From Chrysophaeum taylorii (taxonomy: Eukaryota > Sar > Pelagophyceae > Pelagomonadales > Pelagomonadaceae), in NCBI GenBank assembly GCA_029834535.1, contig JAQMWT010000081.1:1-64000 (forward strand): DNA of 64,000 nt. Reading direction: 5' to 3'. The notes under the pieces are model-generated. The model saw only the letters and a program-made list of their open reading frames with translations, ran no database searches and was not told the DNA's origin. Shown here one piece after another: positions 9,868 through 18,819 of this stretch; the stretch's first letter is position 1, and each line of letters opens with the position of its first letter. The position numbers were made by a program, and so were the translations under genes.

Positions 9868-11718
9868 TTAAGGATGTGTCAGCAGGAAAGATGTTTGTGC
9901 TTTTGTGTGTGAAAAGGTTGACCTGTAGTTGTTGGTTAGAGAGGCGTGATCAGGGTAAAAGGATGGTGATAACGTTAATTTACGCAAGTCATAGACAATC
10001 CGACACAAATGTTTATAGATTACATGATAGGTTCCAGCCGGAATAGCATTAGCGATTATGTCACAGCATAGGTCCGGGGACAAAGACAGAAGAAAATTAA
10101 TTTGGTACGCTGTGAAATTATTGGCGCGTGCCAATTCGCGAGTTGAGTAATGTCGAATGCGATCGAGCCGTGGATCGTAAAGGATCATGTTAGCAAACCC
10201 ACGAATAGTAGGAGTTGGGGTGTATATAGAATGAACTTTGGCGCCCATCTTCCTATCGCTGGATGTGATGAAGCCAAGGTATCTGCTTTGAGACAGATGC
10301 ATGTCACTTAAAGCAAAAATTTTATCGATGAACTCGAGACGATTTTCCTGAGGGTAAAAAATGAAAGAATCGTGAAGCACAGGTGAAGTGTAGGAAACCA
10401 ATGTTTGTACTAGACGACGCGTGTCTTGATTTTCATTATGATGGTGATAAGCTTGGCATAACCAAAGAAAACCGGTAACAGGAGTAAGAGAAGTAGTCTT
10501 ATCGATTCCTGTATCATGTGTTTGGAAGATGTAGGTTTCGCCAAATGCATTTATGTGTGCCTGGTATTTAGAAGAAGAGTTAGAAACTATGATGTCTCCA
10601 CCTGTGTGTCTTCCACCAGTGATGTAAATGATGGAGGAAGTAGAAGATTTATTTAAGAATAACCTGTGAGATGGTTGGTTAGATTCGATAGTTGTAATAC
10701 GAAAGGACACAGGTAATGTGGTAGAGTTTGGGAACAAGCGTCCCATAATATTATAGAGGAGCACAAAAGCCTTGAGTTCAATAGGAGAGCTCATACAAGA
10801 GAGGGGCTTTCTTGAATTCGTTAAGAATCCTAAGCGAAAGTTAGAAATGCCCTCCATTTCATCTTGACTTGGATGTTCGACTGTTTTGTTTGAGTGCAGA
10901 CGAAGAAACAACATGGTTAAAGTTTCGAGCTCAGTAACTGTTAAGCGAACGGATCCTGTGCGACTGAAATTGCTGTAAGTTTTGGGTATGGACACAAATG
11001 GCATGTCAGAGAAAACCTGCGTCCAAGGTTCGTCGACAATTAACTTGCGACTGATGGAGTTAGCGTGATCTGCAATGTCCAGGAAGGAAGTGACTCGTTT
11101 ATTAGGCCAGGAAAGCAAATCTAGATGGCCGGTATTATATTTGCGAGCAACAAGGATCCATCTTTCTCTGGCTTGATAATCTCCACACAAGTAACATGGA
11201 AATCGATCACATATATCCACCGTATAGTTCATCGTAGAGAAGATGAGATTAGCAACTCGTATATGATCTTCATACGATGCAGAGTGTGGTGGCGTCATCT
11301 CCATAAAAAGAATGAGGGGCTTTAAAAGCTCAAGTACACTTAGAGCACTTGGAAACAAGGAGTCGTCCATATCGCGCTCGAAAGTTGAAATGGATCTCCC
11401 GTTGATTATGTTGCGATTGGTGCATGGAGATGTCAATTCCACTATATCAGTATAATATCTTGCACGTTCAGTGTCCGATGCTCGATGTAGATATGTAAGG
11501 AACTTGGGTAGTGACGGGAAAACTTCGATGGAATTACCAAAACGTCTTCGTAGCATATGCGTAAGATTTTCGTCGCTCTCAACAAGAACTTTAACGTTGA
11601 TGTTGATTTGCAAGTCATTGGAAGCGCAAGCCAAGAAGGCAGGAGTGGACATCCCGGAGCAAAGTAGAGTTACAGTAGGTGTTCGTGAACTTGGAGACGT
11701 AGTTACCGTATGGAGCAA
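9868..11718 (-). CDS. Retrotransposon-encoded C5-cytosine DNA methyltransferase
   Basis: This 616-codon ORF shows the motif order of C5-cytosine methyltransferases. Motif I is VTLLCSGMSTPAFLA (residues 16-30, divergent from FSGxGG). Motif II is VLVESD (44-49). Motif IV is TSPC with the putative catalytic Cys99. The motif VI Glu is in LFMEMTPP (E140, where most enzymes have ENV). Motif VIII is YQARER (Q182, R184, R186). A long target-recognition-like region (~200-500) precedes motif IX (STRELARANNF, from ~525) and motif X (IIANAIPAGTYHVIYKHL, from ~554). These enzymes transfer methyl from SAM to cytosine C5. The ORF is in frame with the protease ORF upstream (one TGA at 11737) and with Pol downstream. 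The degenerate SAM loop leaves activity uncertain, but the length and retained key residues argue against old decay. Confidence 0.82.
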   Translation of the reverse strand: MLHTVTTSPSSRTPTVTLLCSGMSTPAFLACASNDLQININVKVLVESDENLTHMLRRRFGNSIEVFPSLPKFLTYLHRASDTERARYYTDIVELTSPCTNRNIINGRSISTFERDMDDSLFPSALSVLELLKPLILFMEMTPPHSASYEDHIRVANLIFSTMNYTVDICDRFPCYLCGDYQARERWILVARKYNTGHLDLLSWPNKRVTSFLDIADHANSISRKLIVDEPWTQVFSDMPFVSIPKTYSNFSRTGSVRLTVTELETLTMLFLRLHSNKTVEHPSQDEMEGISNFRLGFLTNSRKPLSCMSSPIELKAFVLLYNIMGRLFPNSTTLPVSFRITTIESNQPSHRLFLNKSSTSSIIYITGGRHTGGDIIVSNSSSKYQAHINAFGETYIFQTHDTGIDKTTSLTPVTGFLWLCQAYHHHNENQDTRRLVQTLVSYTSPVLHDSFIFYPQENRLEFIDKIFALSDMHLSQSRYLGFITSSDRKMGAKVHSIYTPTPTIRGFANMILYDPRLDRIRHYSTRELARANNFTAYQINFLLSLSPDLCCDIIANAIPAGTYHVIYKHLCRIVYDLRKLTLSPSFYPDHASLTNNYRSTFSHTKAQTSFLLTHP

Positions 11719-11736
11719 GCGTGTAGTAACCTTGCG

Positions 11737-12519
11737 TCATACAGGAGGTGAGAAATGCTTGCGTATGTAAGGCAACTGCGAATGCATTGACTCCAAGATG
11801 GTTTTGAGCCACGGGACGTAAATTACACGTTCCAGAAGGTTGGAGTATAGCTTAAGCATTTCGCGTTGTTCGTTAAAAGCACTTAGTCTGAACTGTAAGG
11901 AGCGAAGTTCCATTTTCCGAGCTTTAGCTTGTTGTAGCGAATAAATTGGGAGAGTAGGTAATAAGTTGTTTAATCTAAACAAAGTAATCTTGACATTGTC
12001 GTCAATTTTACTCTGGATAGATGATTGTCCTTTAAACTCAACCCCGTAAAGGTGTATACCAAGTTTATCTTCTCCCCATTGAGTCATGCTGATGATGTGC
12101 AGATCAGGATCGTTATGTTCGTTTTGCTTGGGTAGGAAAAGTGCAACATCTAGCTTTACGTATCCCACGTTCGGATGCTTTGAGAGAGCGGGAATGACGG
12201 TTCTTATTATCATGGCATGAGTGATACTTTGAGTATCAGTAGCCGTCTGGATAGCGGGTGACAAGGACTCGGGTAGTTTAACGATATGTATTGGATCAGC
12301 GTAACGTTTAAAGTTAATCACATGTTGAGAGGCACACGTATCAGCATATCCTGGCGTAGTCATTAGCGGTAAATTGTACTCATTGTACAATTTAAGCATT
12401 GTTGCATAACAGGCATGTGTAGAGCTTTGACCAAACACATACTGTGTCATGAAACTTTGCGTTTGTTCGGAAGGTACTACGACAAGTGTAAAACCATTGT
12501 TTAATTTCGGTAGCAACAC
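11737..12519 (-). CDS. Copia-like aspartic protease region
   Basis: The open frame runs from just after the TAA at 12709 to a TGA at 11737; 12519 is only the first possible start. A retropepsin-like active-site box is seen as YADTCASQHVI near residues 57-67. Copia proteases normally show D-S/T-G-A in a very similar setting followed by a His, so the third triad position here is Cys instead of Gly. The remaining ~190 residues, including a GVEFKG segment and a basic stretch near 195-215, are not recognised. In an intact element the protease would cut the Gag-Pol polyprotein. It sits between the Gag-like ORF and the methyltransferase in the same frame. Confidence 0.6.
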   Translation of the reverse strand: MLLPKLNNGFTLVVVPSEQTQSFMTQYVFGQSSTHACYATMLKLYNEYNLPLMTTPGYADTCASQHVINFKRYADPIHIVKLPESLSPAIQTATDTQSITHAMIIRTVIPALSKHPNVGYVKLDVALFLPKQNEHNDPDLHIISMTQWGEDKLGIHLYGVEFKGQSSIQSKIDDNVKITLFRLNNLLPTLPIYSLQQAKARKMELRSLQFRLSAFNEQREMLKLYSNLLERVIYVPWLKTILESMHSQLPYIRKHFSPPV

Positions 12520-12708
12520 AGGGGGATCTGTACCATCCTCATTTTCTTCGTTAGGTTGGTTATTGGGGAGCTCGGAGTGCGAAGAAGTTTCCCGAGCTTG
12601 ACGACGAACGATGGCATTCTGGGCTTTAGCATTTATGTGCTGCAGTAGCGGTTGAGGAATGTTATCGATTTCATCATCTTTGATAGATAGAAAAGTATGA
12701 TACGTCTG

Positions 12709-14085
12709 TTATGTTTCAGCAGTCCCCCTCTGCTCCGCATCACTGGGAGACGCTGCAGGAGAGGAAATTTCGGCTTGATACTTTTCTTCTATAACATGAG
12801 ATTCTTTATTGGCTTCTAAGAGGCTCGAGATGGTGTTGGACATCGTATCAACTCGTGATAAGTATAGATGAACTTGAGTAGCTTCATCAGGATCTAGAGA
12901 CTGTGTCGAAGCTTGGGAAGCGGTTGTCCAAAGGGTACTCAGTAAGCTCTTCATTTCCTCCTGTACCATTTTAGAGTCGGTAGAAGGATTGGGATTCGCT
13001 TCCTGTAATTTACCAAACAGGTGGCGAAGACGGTCAACTTGATAAGTAGCCCTGTCCATGAGTGACATATTGGAGCGTGAGTTGCGGTTAGAGGACTGTG
13101 AGTAGACAGGACGGTCGAAACTGGTGCCTTTGACATTATAATTTGAAGGTGGACGATAGTAGGACGTATCACGAGGTGAAATTGTCGATGCTTTATCTTT
13201 TGCATTACGAAGCTTACGAGCGTTAAAACCAGACTGTCCAGCAACAGTAGCTAACAATGAGTAAGCATTGTTTAGAGAATCATGAGATTGATGAATAGTA
13301 TCCATCAATAATACCTTAGGTGGCTTGGTAGCGGTAGTACCAGGGATATATGGAATCCATGATGCGGGTTTATCCAAGCGTCGGTTAGATGAAAACTTTG
13401 TCTCATTATATATCTTTAACAAGAACTCCAATAACGGACGAACATCGTTGGGATCAACTAGCTTTAAAATTTCAGGATCGTGAGTCGAGTTGTTAGCAGA
13501 GCGTGTCTCATGAAGTTTGCACCATTCCAATAAAGACTGAGAATAGCGTTCGTGATCAGAGGGATTAGCATATAGACGATAGATCTCCTCGTGAGCTTTA
13601 AGTGCGATTATGGAATCATTAAATTGAATTGATGCTTCGTCATGGTTTAATTGATTTGCCTGAGTTTGGAAAGCAAGGAGTTGTTCGACAAATACATGAG
13701 CATACCAATTAACATTTAAGGACATTCGATTAAACTGAGATTTAAGTTCAGTGACATCTGTACAAGATACTGTTTCATAGTAATGATAAGCTAAACGCGT
13801 TACTGCACGTAATTTATTAGGGTGTGCAGTAAACGAACAAATCTTCTTTAACTGCGGCCACATGGCGAGGGCAGGGCGTTCTTGAGATTCTAGGTTGAAG
13901 AACGTGTACAGGAAACCGGCGTAAGTTTCGCAATGTTTAATCCAATCGGCATTAGAGAGACCTGTGAAGGATATGTTGGTTAGAGATGAGTCATACACAA
14001 CTGATTTAGGGAATCGGGTATCTAATAAAGTGAGGACACGCTTGACATCCTCATTTAATTCGGGTCGAAAAAAATTATACGACTC
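12709..14085 (-). CDS. Copia-like Gag region
   Basis: The frame is open from just after the TAA at 14086 to a TAA at 12709 (about 458 codons; a start-codon-based reading begins at 13998 with GTG). It is largely helical and rich in Ser, Asn, Gln and Thr in its second half, with repeated Tyr-Arg-Ser segments (near 13200-13050). No CCHC zinc knuckle is present. Its place immediately upstream of the protease, and its composition, are what make Gag the best reading; sequence identity to a known Gag was not recognised. Gag forms the virus-like particle in which reverse transcription takes place. Confidence 0.55.
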   Translation of the reverse strand, partial: ESYNFFRPELNEDVKRVLTLLDTRFPKSVVYDSSLTNISFTGLSNADWIKHCETYAGFLYTFFNLESQERPALAMWPQLKKICSFTAHPNKLRAVTRLAYHYYETVSCTDVTELKSQFNRMSLNVNWYAHVFVEQLLAFQTQANQLNHDEASIQFNDSIIALKAHEEIYRLYANPSDHERYSQSLLEWCKLHETRSANNSTHDPEILKLVDPNDVRPLLEFLLKIYNETKFSSNRRLDKPASWIPYIPGTTATKPPKVLLMDTIHQSHDSLNNAYSLLATVAGQSGFNARKLRNAKDKASTISPRDTSYYRPPSNYNVKGTSFDRPVYSQSSNRNSRSNMSLMDRATYQVDRLRHLFGKLQEANPNPSTDSKMVQEEMKSLLSTLWTTASQASTQSLDPDEATQVHLYLSRVDTMSNTISSLLEANKESHVIEEKYQAEISSPAASPSDAEQRGTAET

Positions 14086-14477
14086 TTAATAGAAAAGTCG
14101 TTCGAGATCATTGCGTGCATCAACTGATAGTTGATGGGTAGAGTTAACGTGCCAAGTCTTGAGATGAGCAGGCAAGGCATCTTCATTGGGTAACTGTAAT
14201 TCATTAATCTTTTCAGCTTTCCATTGAGCGAAAATGATATCAACTTCGTGTTCGAGAAGTTGGTCATATTCTGGGGCATTTCGTGTATATGAGTCATAGG
14301 AATCATATATGAACGACGCATCCGCATATGGGCTTTTCATTGCCTGCGAAGCATCTCAATTTGTAAACTCACCTTGGTCGAATTGTCTTGGAAGCGTAAT
14401 CCACCGTTGAGTTTATCAACGAGGATTTGTTCCTGCTTATAAATATCCGTGGTGGATATTGGTTTTGGTTTTGACAT
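14086..14477 (-). CDS. N-terminal part of Copia-like Gag, with possible 29-nt intron
   Basis: The first ATG (14477) opens 35 codons that end at AAG before GTGAGT. The sequence 14344-14372 (GTGAGT...TTCGCAG on the minus strand) would be a 29-nt intron. Removing it joins these 35 codons in frame to the ORF 14343-14089, which ends at a TAA at 14086 that is again in frame with the main Gag ORF. Without splicing, the first ATG frame stops at once after the acceptor. The tiny intron is inference from matching splice signals and frame restoration; a simple frameshift is the alternative. Confidence 0.45.
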
Positions 14478-15365
14478 AGTCGTGACCTATTGAAAATGAG
14501 TTATAGGAAGGATAAAAGAAGTTGACATGTTTGAATGAAGGGCTTCTAACATGCGGAGGAATATGTACAGTTCGCTATTTTAAGCGTGAGCTTATATACA
14601 GGACCAAACAAATCATTATGCCATTTAAGCTTGATACTTTTGAGACTGAAGAATGTATTAATTCTCGAGCAGTCAGTCTTTTGTCGGGGAATAGAAGGAA
14701 AAAACCCGTACAAGTTTCCGCGGCTTGTGTAGGAAAAATTTTAATTTTATTGGCTATGCGAGTGCATAAGACCAGTGGCCGACCCAACTCGGTCACAAAC
14801 CAAATTAACTGGTGGTCAAATACCGTCACACAACAAATATGTACAGTAGACCACCGCCATACCCATTGTCGCATTGTACTCGTAATCAGGCGCAAACTGA
14901 TCACTCCATTATACGCACAACACAGTTGGGCTGACACACCTGCGCATCTGGGCCCATAACCTGGAGAGATTTGACCCTCTCCGGGTACATGGTAGAGACT
15001 ACGTGCAGTCTTAGGCGCGTACAGACCATTCCGCTTGTCACATGCTACTACACAAGGTAGGGACTTAGGCCCTAACTCCTTAAGGACATTAAGTCCCATA
15101 GAAGCGTTTACACTGACAACGAGGAACGAAGCCTCTGTTAATTAAACAGAAAACACCGTACCTAACGGTACGCACCTGGAGACCTACTCCATGTTGGAAG
15201 AGAGCTTCAGACTGTATTCCGCATAGTCATGAATTAGTAATTGCGGAAGGGTAAGGAAGGAAAGAGGGAAAGCCGTAATGCGGAGAGAAAACCCTCTAGT
15301 GGAGATAGGTGTGAAAGGAGTGAGATGTTCCAGTGTCGTACACGTAATAGTGTAGCTCTCTGGAG
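14478..15365. other. Upstream flank of the Copia-like element, no gene seen
   Basis: AT-rich noncoding sequence with only short unsupported ORFs. It is the expected place for the 5' LTR, primer-binding site and leader of the minus-strand element. No second LTR copy exists in the window to prove it, and I could not identify a primer-binding site with confidence. Confidence 0.4.
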
Positions 15366-15500
15366 ACCCCGACTAGGTCCCGCATACTTATCTCCGCCCG
15401 TCAGGCACATCCCTCATACCCCACAAAACCACCCACATCCTTCATGCGCCACACACACACCCCCCTCTTAGCAGTCGACCTTTAAAGACAAACAGACAAA
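15366..15500 (+). repeat. Dispersed repeat 1, copy B
   Basis: It starts with ACCCCGACTAGGTCCCGC, continues through TACTTATCTCCGCCCGTCAG and the GGCACATCCCTCAT block, and ends at CAGTCGACCTTTAAAGACA. It is nearly identical to copy C (21856-21990) over about 130 bp. It marks the right boundary of the mobile-element block, as copy A lies next to the Gypsy-like element. Confidence 0.9.
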
Positions 15501-15592
15501 CAGCTGTCGATTAGTAGTTAAGAAAAAGGAGAAGGACGACTGCTAGGAGGGTTTGGGTTCCAGGAGAACGGGCACGCACACGACACGTGCTT

Positions 15593-15666
15593 CTAACTAA
15601 CTAACTTCAGACCTCTCCCGAGCATGGGAGCCAGGCCGGACCGACAGGAGCCAGTCCGGAATCACG
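15593..15666 (+). repeat. Dispersed repeat 2, copy 1 (hairpin-bearing)
   Basis: The block CTAACTAACTAACTTCAGAC, then CTCTCCCGAGCATGGGAGCC and AGGCCGGACCGACAGGAGCC up to GGAATCAC matches 53460-53535 with a handful of substitutions. It contains imperfect stems (CTCCCG/TGGGAG and CCGGAC/GTCCGG). The sequences diverge immediately after GGAATCAC, which would suit an element end. Confidence 0.8.
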
Positions 15667-15866
15667 GGCCTGTAGACGAGGAGCGCCGAAAGGTCGGTCG
15701 GCGGAGAGTGACCATCAAGCTTGTCGCCATGCGGCGAGGAGGCGCACACGACACGTGCTTCAACAAAAAGGAACAAAAGGAACAAGTTCGGGCGGTCAAA
15801 ACAACAAGAAGGCCACCACCACCACCACCACCCGAGGAGGAAATTGTTAGTCTGGCAACATCCCTT

Positions 15867-18131
15867 TTAGACCTCGGACGCGTCGGGCTGGATGGCGACG
15901 ACGGGGGCCGCTTGCTGCTCCTGCTTCCCTGGGGAGAGAGCGGCGGCCGCCGGCAGCGCCGATGCCGTCGCCTGAAGCTGGGCGAGAATGGCGGCGACGA
16001 GCTTGCGGTAGCGCGTGACCTTGGGGTCTTTGCGGATTGAGGCGACGAGGTTCTGGTCTGCGCACTGGATCGGGAAGCACTCGTGAATCGAGGCGACGCC
16101 GAGCGACAGCGATAGCGTCGACCGCATGCGCGGGCAGCAGTTGTTGCCACAAAACGTCCCGAAACAGAGGCGCGGCCAAAAGGCGTCGCGGCCAGCAAGC
16201 GTCGTGTCACACTCGCTGCCGACGACGTCCGATATCGGCGCCCAAAAAATCTCAAAGTTCTGTTTCTTGAGGCAGTCGGCGAAACACCACGGCGCGTTGC
16301 TCGATTCGTTGAACGCGTAGACCGACTTGTTGGTAAGGACGATGGTCGCCGAATTGAAGAGGGGACGGAAGCCGCAGTAGCAGGCGAGGGCGATGCCGGG
16401 GTACATCGTGCAGTCGTTCGAGCACAGGCTCCCCTCGGGACCGAGGTTCTCGTATATTTTCCCCACGTAGCGCGCGAGGACGACTTCGCCGTCGAGGAGC
16501 GGCAGTACTTGTTTTTCTATCTTCGAGAGCTCCTCGGTCGGCTCCGCCTTGGTGTCATCGTCGGTCACGATCTTCCGGACGGCGCCGGGGTCCAACGTCA
16601 CGGTACCCCGGTTGGCGGGGGAGCTCACGATTTTGAGGAGGTTGATGCGCTTGAGCATTCGCGACTCCCCCGTAAGCACCTCGTCGGGTCCCAAAACTCC
16701 GAGCTTGACGTCGAAGGTGAGGCGGATCGCCCCGGCATCCGTGAGAACCTCGCCGGTGACGGTCTGTTTGGAGACCCGCGATATGATCCCGTTGCGGACG
16801 TAGCCCGGGATGAGCGACCGCACCGAGAGCGCCTTTTTCGTCGGAAACAGGCACATGAGTGCCGACGGGCAGCACATGGACCAGCACGAGTCGTCTCGCG
16901 ACACCTCGATCTTGACGAGGCGGTGCGTCGTGAGGATCACGCCCGTGCGGTGCGCCCGCTTCATCCGGAGCTTGAGGATGTAGGTGATGCCCCACGGAAA
17001 CGTGAACGGAAAGGTCACCACGTAGAGGACGAACATGATCTTGTCGAAGAGTGTGATGATATACATGTTGGACGCGCAGGCGAGGAATTTTTCTCCGGGC
17101 GCGAGCGCAACGAGCTCTGACGGGGCGCGGCACGCGTCCTCCGAGACGACGTCCAGGTCGCCGTACGCGTAGGGCTTTGTCGCGTCGGGAAGCACCGCGC
17201 CTGCCTCGGGAGCCTCCTGCCACACGGGCGCCCGCCCTTGGAGGCTCCAGGCACAGATCTCGCGGTTGATGTCCGCGAGAGACTCGTAGGCGTCCTTGCA
17301 CGTCGGATGCTCGTAGTCGCGATCCGTGTCCGACCGCTTCGACGCGACGATGTCGACGTAGCTCATGTTGACCCCGACGAGGCTTCCGAGCAACGCCTTG
17401 GCATTCCCAAAAATGCCGGCGGATTCTATCATCTGTCCCAAGCTGAAGAACGACCTGACGCGCTCCGAGTATCGCGCCGCCGGACCCGTCTCGAAGCAAC
17501 GCGTCTCTGCCGCGTCTTCGGAGAACGTCGAAAAATTCACGCGCACGGCAGCATCGTAGGTCTCGGCGCAGCAGCAGCAGCCCAGCAAAAATGGCATTTG
17601 CTTGGCCGTGAAGAGCTCGACGTCCCGGATCTGCGCGATCGTGTAAGCGACCGTCTTGGTTCGTGTCGAGTACTTGACCGGAGGCGCGCAGTAGTATCGC
17701 GCGCACTTGCACAACAACTTGCACAAGCACAAAAACGAGGTGCCGCCGCCGAGGCGTTCTTGGACCACCTCGGTGTGCCAGACAAGGAGCCGGCCCGACG
17801 ACGTGACCACCATGCGTCCGCGCACCATCTCGATTGTCTTAGGGACGCAGCATTTTTTCTCGTAGCACCACTGCGTGATGTAGTAGACGCAATAAAAGAT
17901 TCCGAACGAGGTACACGTCAGGAACCAAAACAGCCAGACCGGGATGCGGCCGACGGGAAAGAACACGTCGAATTGCTTGAGAATCGTCTCGCCTGGCAAG
18001 AGGTCTGGACCGAGAGCTTCATCAGGTTTGATGTCATTGTGTTCGACAGCTTCCGCAATGCACGAGTACGTCTCCTTGATCGCGCGCTGGCACTTGCTGC
18101 CCGCTTCCACGTCCGCGTGGACCTGAGCCAT
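15867..18131 (-). CDS. Cys-rich multi-pass membrane protein with three similar modules
   Basis: 754 aa, ATG start at 18131. I do not recognise the family. Three stretches share one plan: a GE-type lead-in, a hydrophobic hairpin or Cys-rich segment, then a beta-rich piece resembling the bacterial PH-like fold (lT..r......). They are at residues ~47-135 (GETILKQF, then VVTSSGRLLVWH), ~345-450 (GEKFLACASNM, then VILTTHRLVKIE) and ~560-660 (GEVVLARYVGK, then IVLTNKSVYAF, ending in I-DVVG). Transmembrane candidates lie at ~62-86 (IPVWLFWFLTCTSFGIFYCV) and ~363-385. Cys clusters (KLLCKCARYYC, LLGCCCC, FCGNNCC) may be palmitoylated or bind metal. Location is probably a membrane with cytosolic PH-like modules; function is unknown. 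Confidence 0.75.
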   Translation of the reverse strand: MAQVHADVEAGSKCQRAIKETYSCIAEAVEHNDIKPDEALGPDLLPGETILKQFDVFFPVGRIPVWLFWFLTCTSFGIFYCVYYITQWCYEKKCCVPKTIEMVRGRMVVTSSGRLLVWHTEVVQERLGGGTSFLCLCKLLCKCARYYCAPPVKYSTRTKTVAYTIAQIRDVELFTAKQMPFLLGCCCCAETYDAAVRVNFSTFSEDAAETRCFETGPAARYSERVRSFFSLGQMIESAGIFGNAKALLGSLVGVNMSYVDIVASKRSDTDRDYEHPTCKDAYESLADINREICAWSLQGRAPVWQEAPEAGAVLPDATKPYAYGDLDVVSEDACRAPSELVALAPGEKFLACASNMYIITLFDKIMFVLYVVTFPFTFPWGITYILKLRMKRAHRTGVILTTHRLVKIEVSRDDSCWSMCCPSALMCLFPTKKALSVRSLIPGYVRNGIISRVSKQTVTGEVLTDAGAIRLTFDVKLGVLGPDEVLTGESRMLKRINLLKIVSSPANRGTVTLDPGAVRKIVTDDDTKAEPTEELSKIEKQVLPLLDGEVVLARYVGKIYENLGPEGSLCSNDCTMYPGIALACYCGFRPLFNSATIVLTNKSVYAFNESSNAPWCFADCLKKQNFEIFWAPISDVVGSECDTTLAGRDAFWPRLCFGTFCGNNCCPRMRSTLSLSLGVASIHECFPIQCADQNLVASIRKDPKVTRYRKLVAAILAQLQATASALPAAAALSPGKQEQQAAPVVAIQPDASEV

Positions 18132-18819
18132 GACGGCGTTGTTGCTTTCGGCCTTTTCTTGTTACAAAAACGACGACGAACGCGTTATTATTATTATCCT
18201 ACGAAAGAAGGTATCCTCCGCCTCGGAAAACCGCCGCCGAAATAATTTATCAATTCATCCAGGAGATATCTTTTTCTTGCGTCAGGTTAACTATTATCGT
18301 TAATTTTGGGTTTCGGATCCCACAACAAGAAAACGGTTGTTGTTGTTCAATAATAATTCTCATCATCATCAGATGAAGTTTGCTTCTATCGACGAAAACA
18401 TCTGGCGGCGACACGTGCACTTTTCCTGGGTCCAGGGAATGCGAGCAGCACGTGGGCAGACCAGCAACGCGAGTGGATCCCTTCCTTCCTTCCTTCCTTC
18501 CTTCCTTCCTTCCTTCCATTGGCGAATAATATTGTATTCGAATTTGGCATAGGGAGTAGGTCACAATGAATGACACACCGCCAGGTGGGTGGGTGCCATG
18601 GGGCGGGCAAGCGCCGATCGACGAAGGCGTGAGCGCGACCGAGACTTTACTACTCAGACGAGCGGGCTAATATCACGGTTTAAAGAAAAACACGCACGTG
18701 TCGAGCGAGCCGAAGATCCCGCAGTTGTGTGCTGTGGTGGTGATAGAGCGATGGTGGTGTAGAGGCCGAACGGCAAAAAAAAAAACGACGACGATCGTGG
18801 AGTTTGAGTGTGATGCGAC
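18132..18819. other. Intergenic region with (TTCC)n microsatellite
   Basis: No supported gene. A pure TTCC tract of about ten units occupies 18479-18519. Small ORFs here are repeat-driven (runs of GRKE or SFLP). The region would contain the promoter of the Cys-rich protein gene (start 18131). Confidence 0.6.

Larger units (their letters stand above)
6316..14477 (-). mobile_element. Ty1/Copia-like LTR retrotransposon with DNA methyltransferase, 3'-truncated
   Basis: Reading the minus strand from 14477 downwards, the order is Gag-like protein, aspartic protease, cytosine methyltransferase, integrase, reverse transcriptase and an incomplete RNase H. Integrase before RT is the Ty1/Copia order. 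The methyltransferase is inserted between protease and integrase. All coding segments from 14343 to 6316 are in one frame, interrupted by single stops at 14086, 12709, 11737, 9868, 9841 and 9805. The 3' end runs into the Helitron fragment near 6390, so the 3' LTR is missing. The 5' LTR, if present, would lie in 14480-15365 but cannot be proven without its partner. Base composition is clearly AT-richer than the neighbouring genes. Confidence 0.85.

Noticed and set aside
14522-15099. Overlapping ORFs on both strands upstream of the Copia-like element
   Set aside because: No domain, AT-rich, probably LTR or leader sequence.
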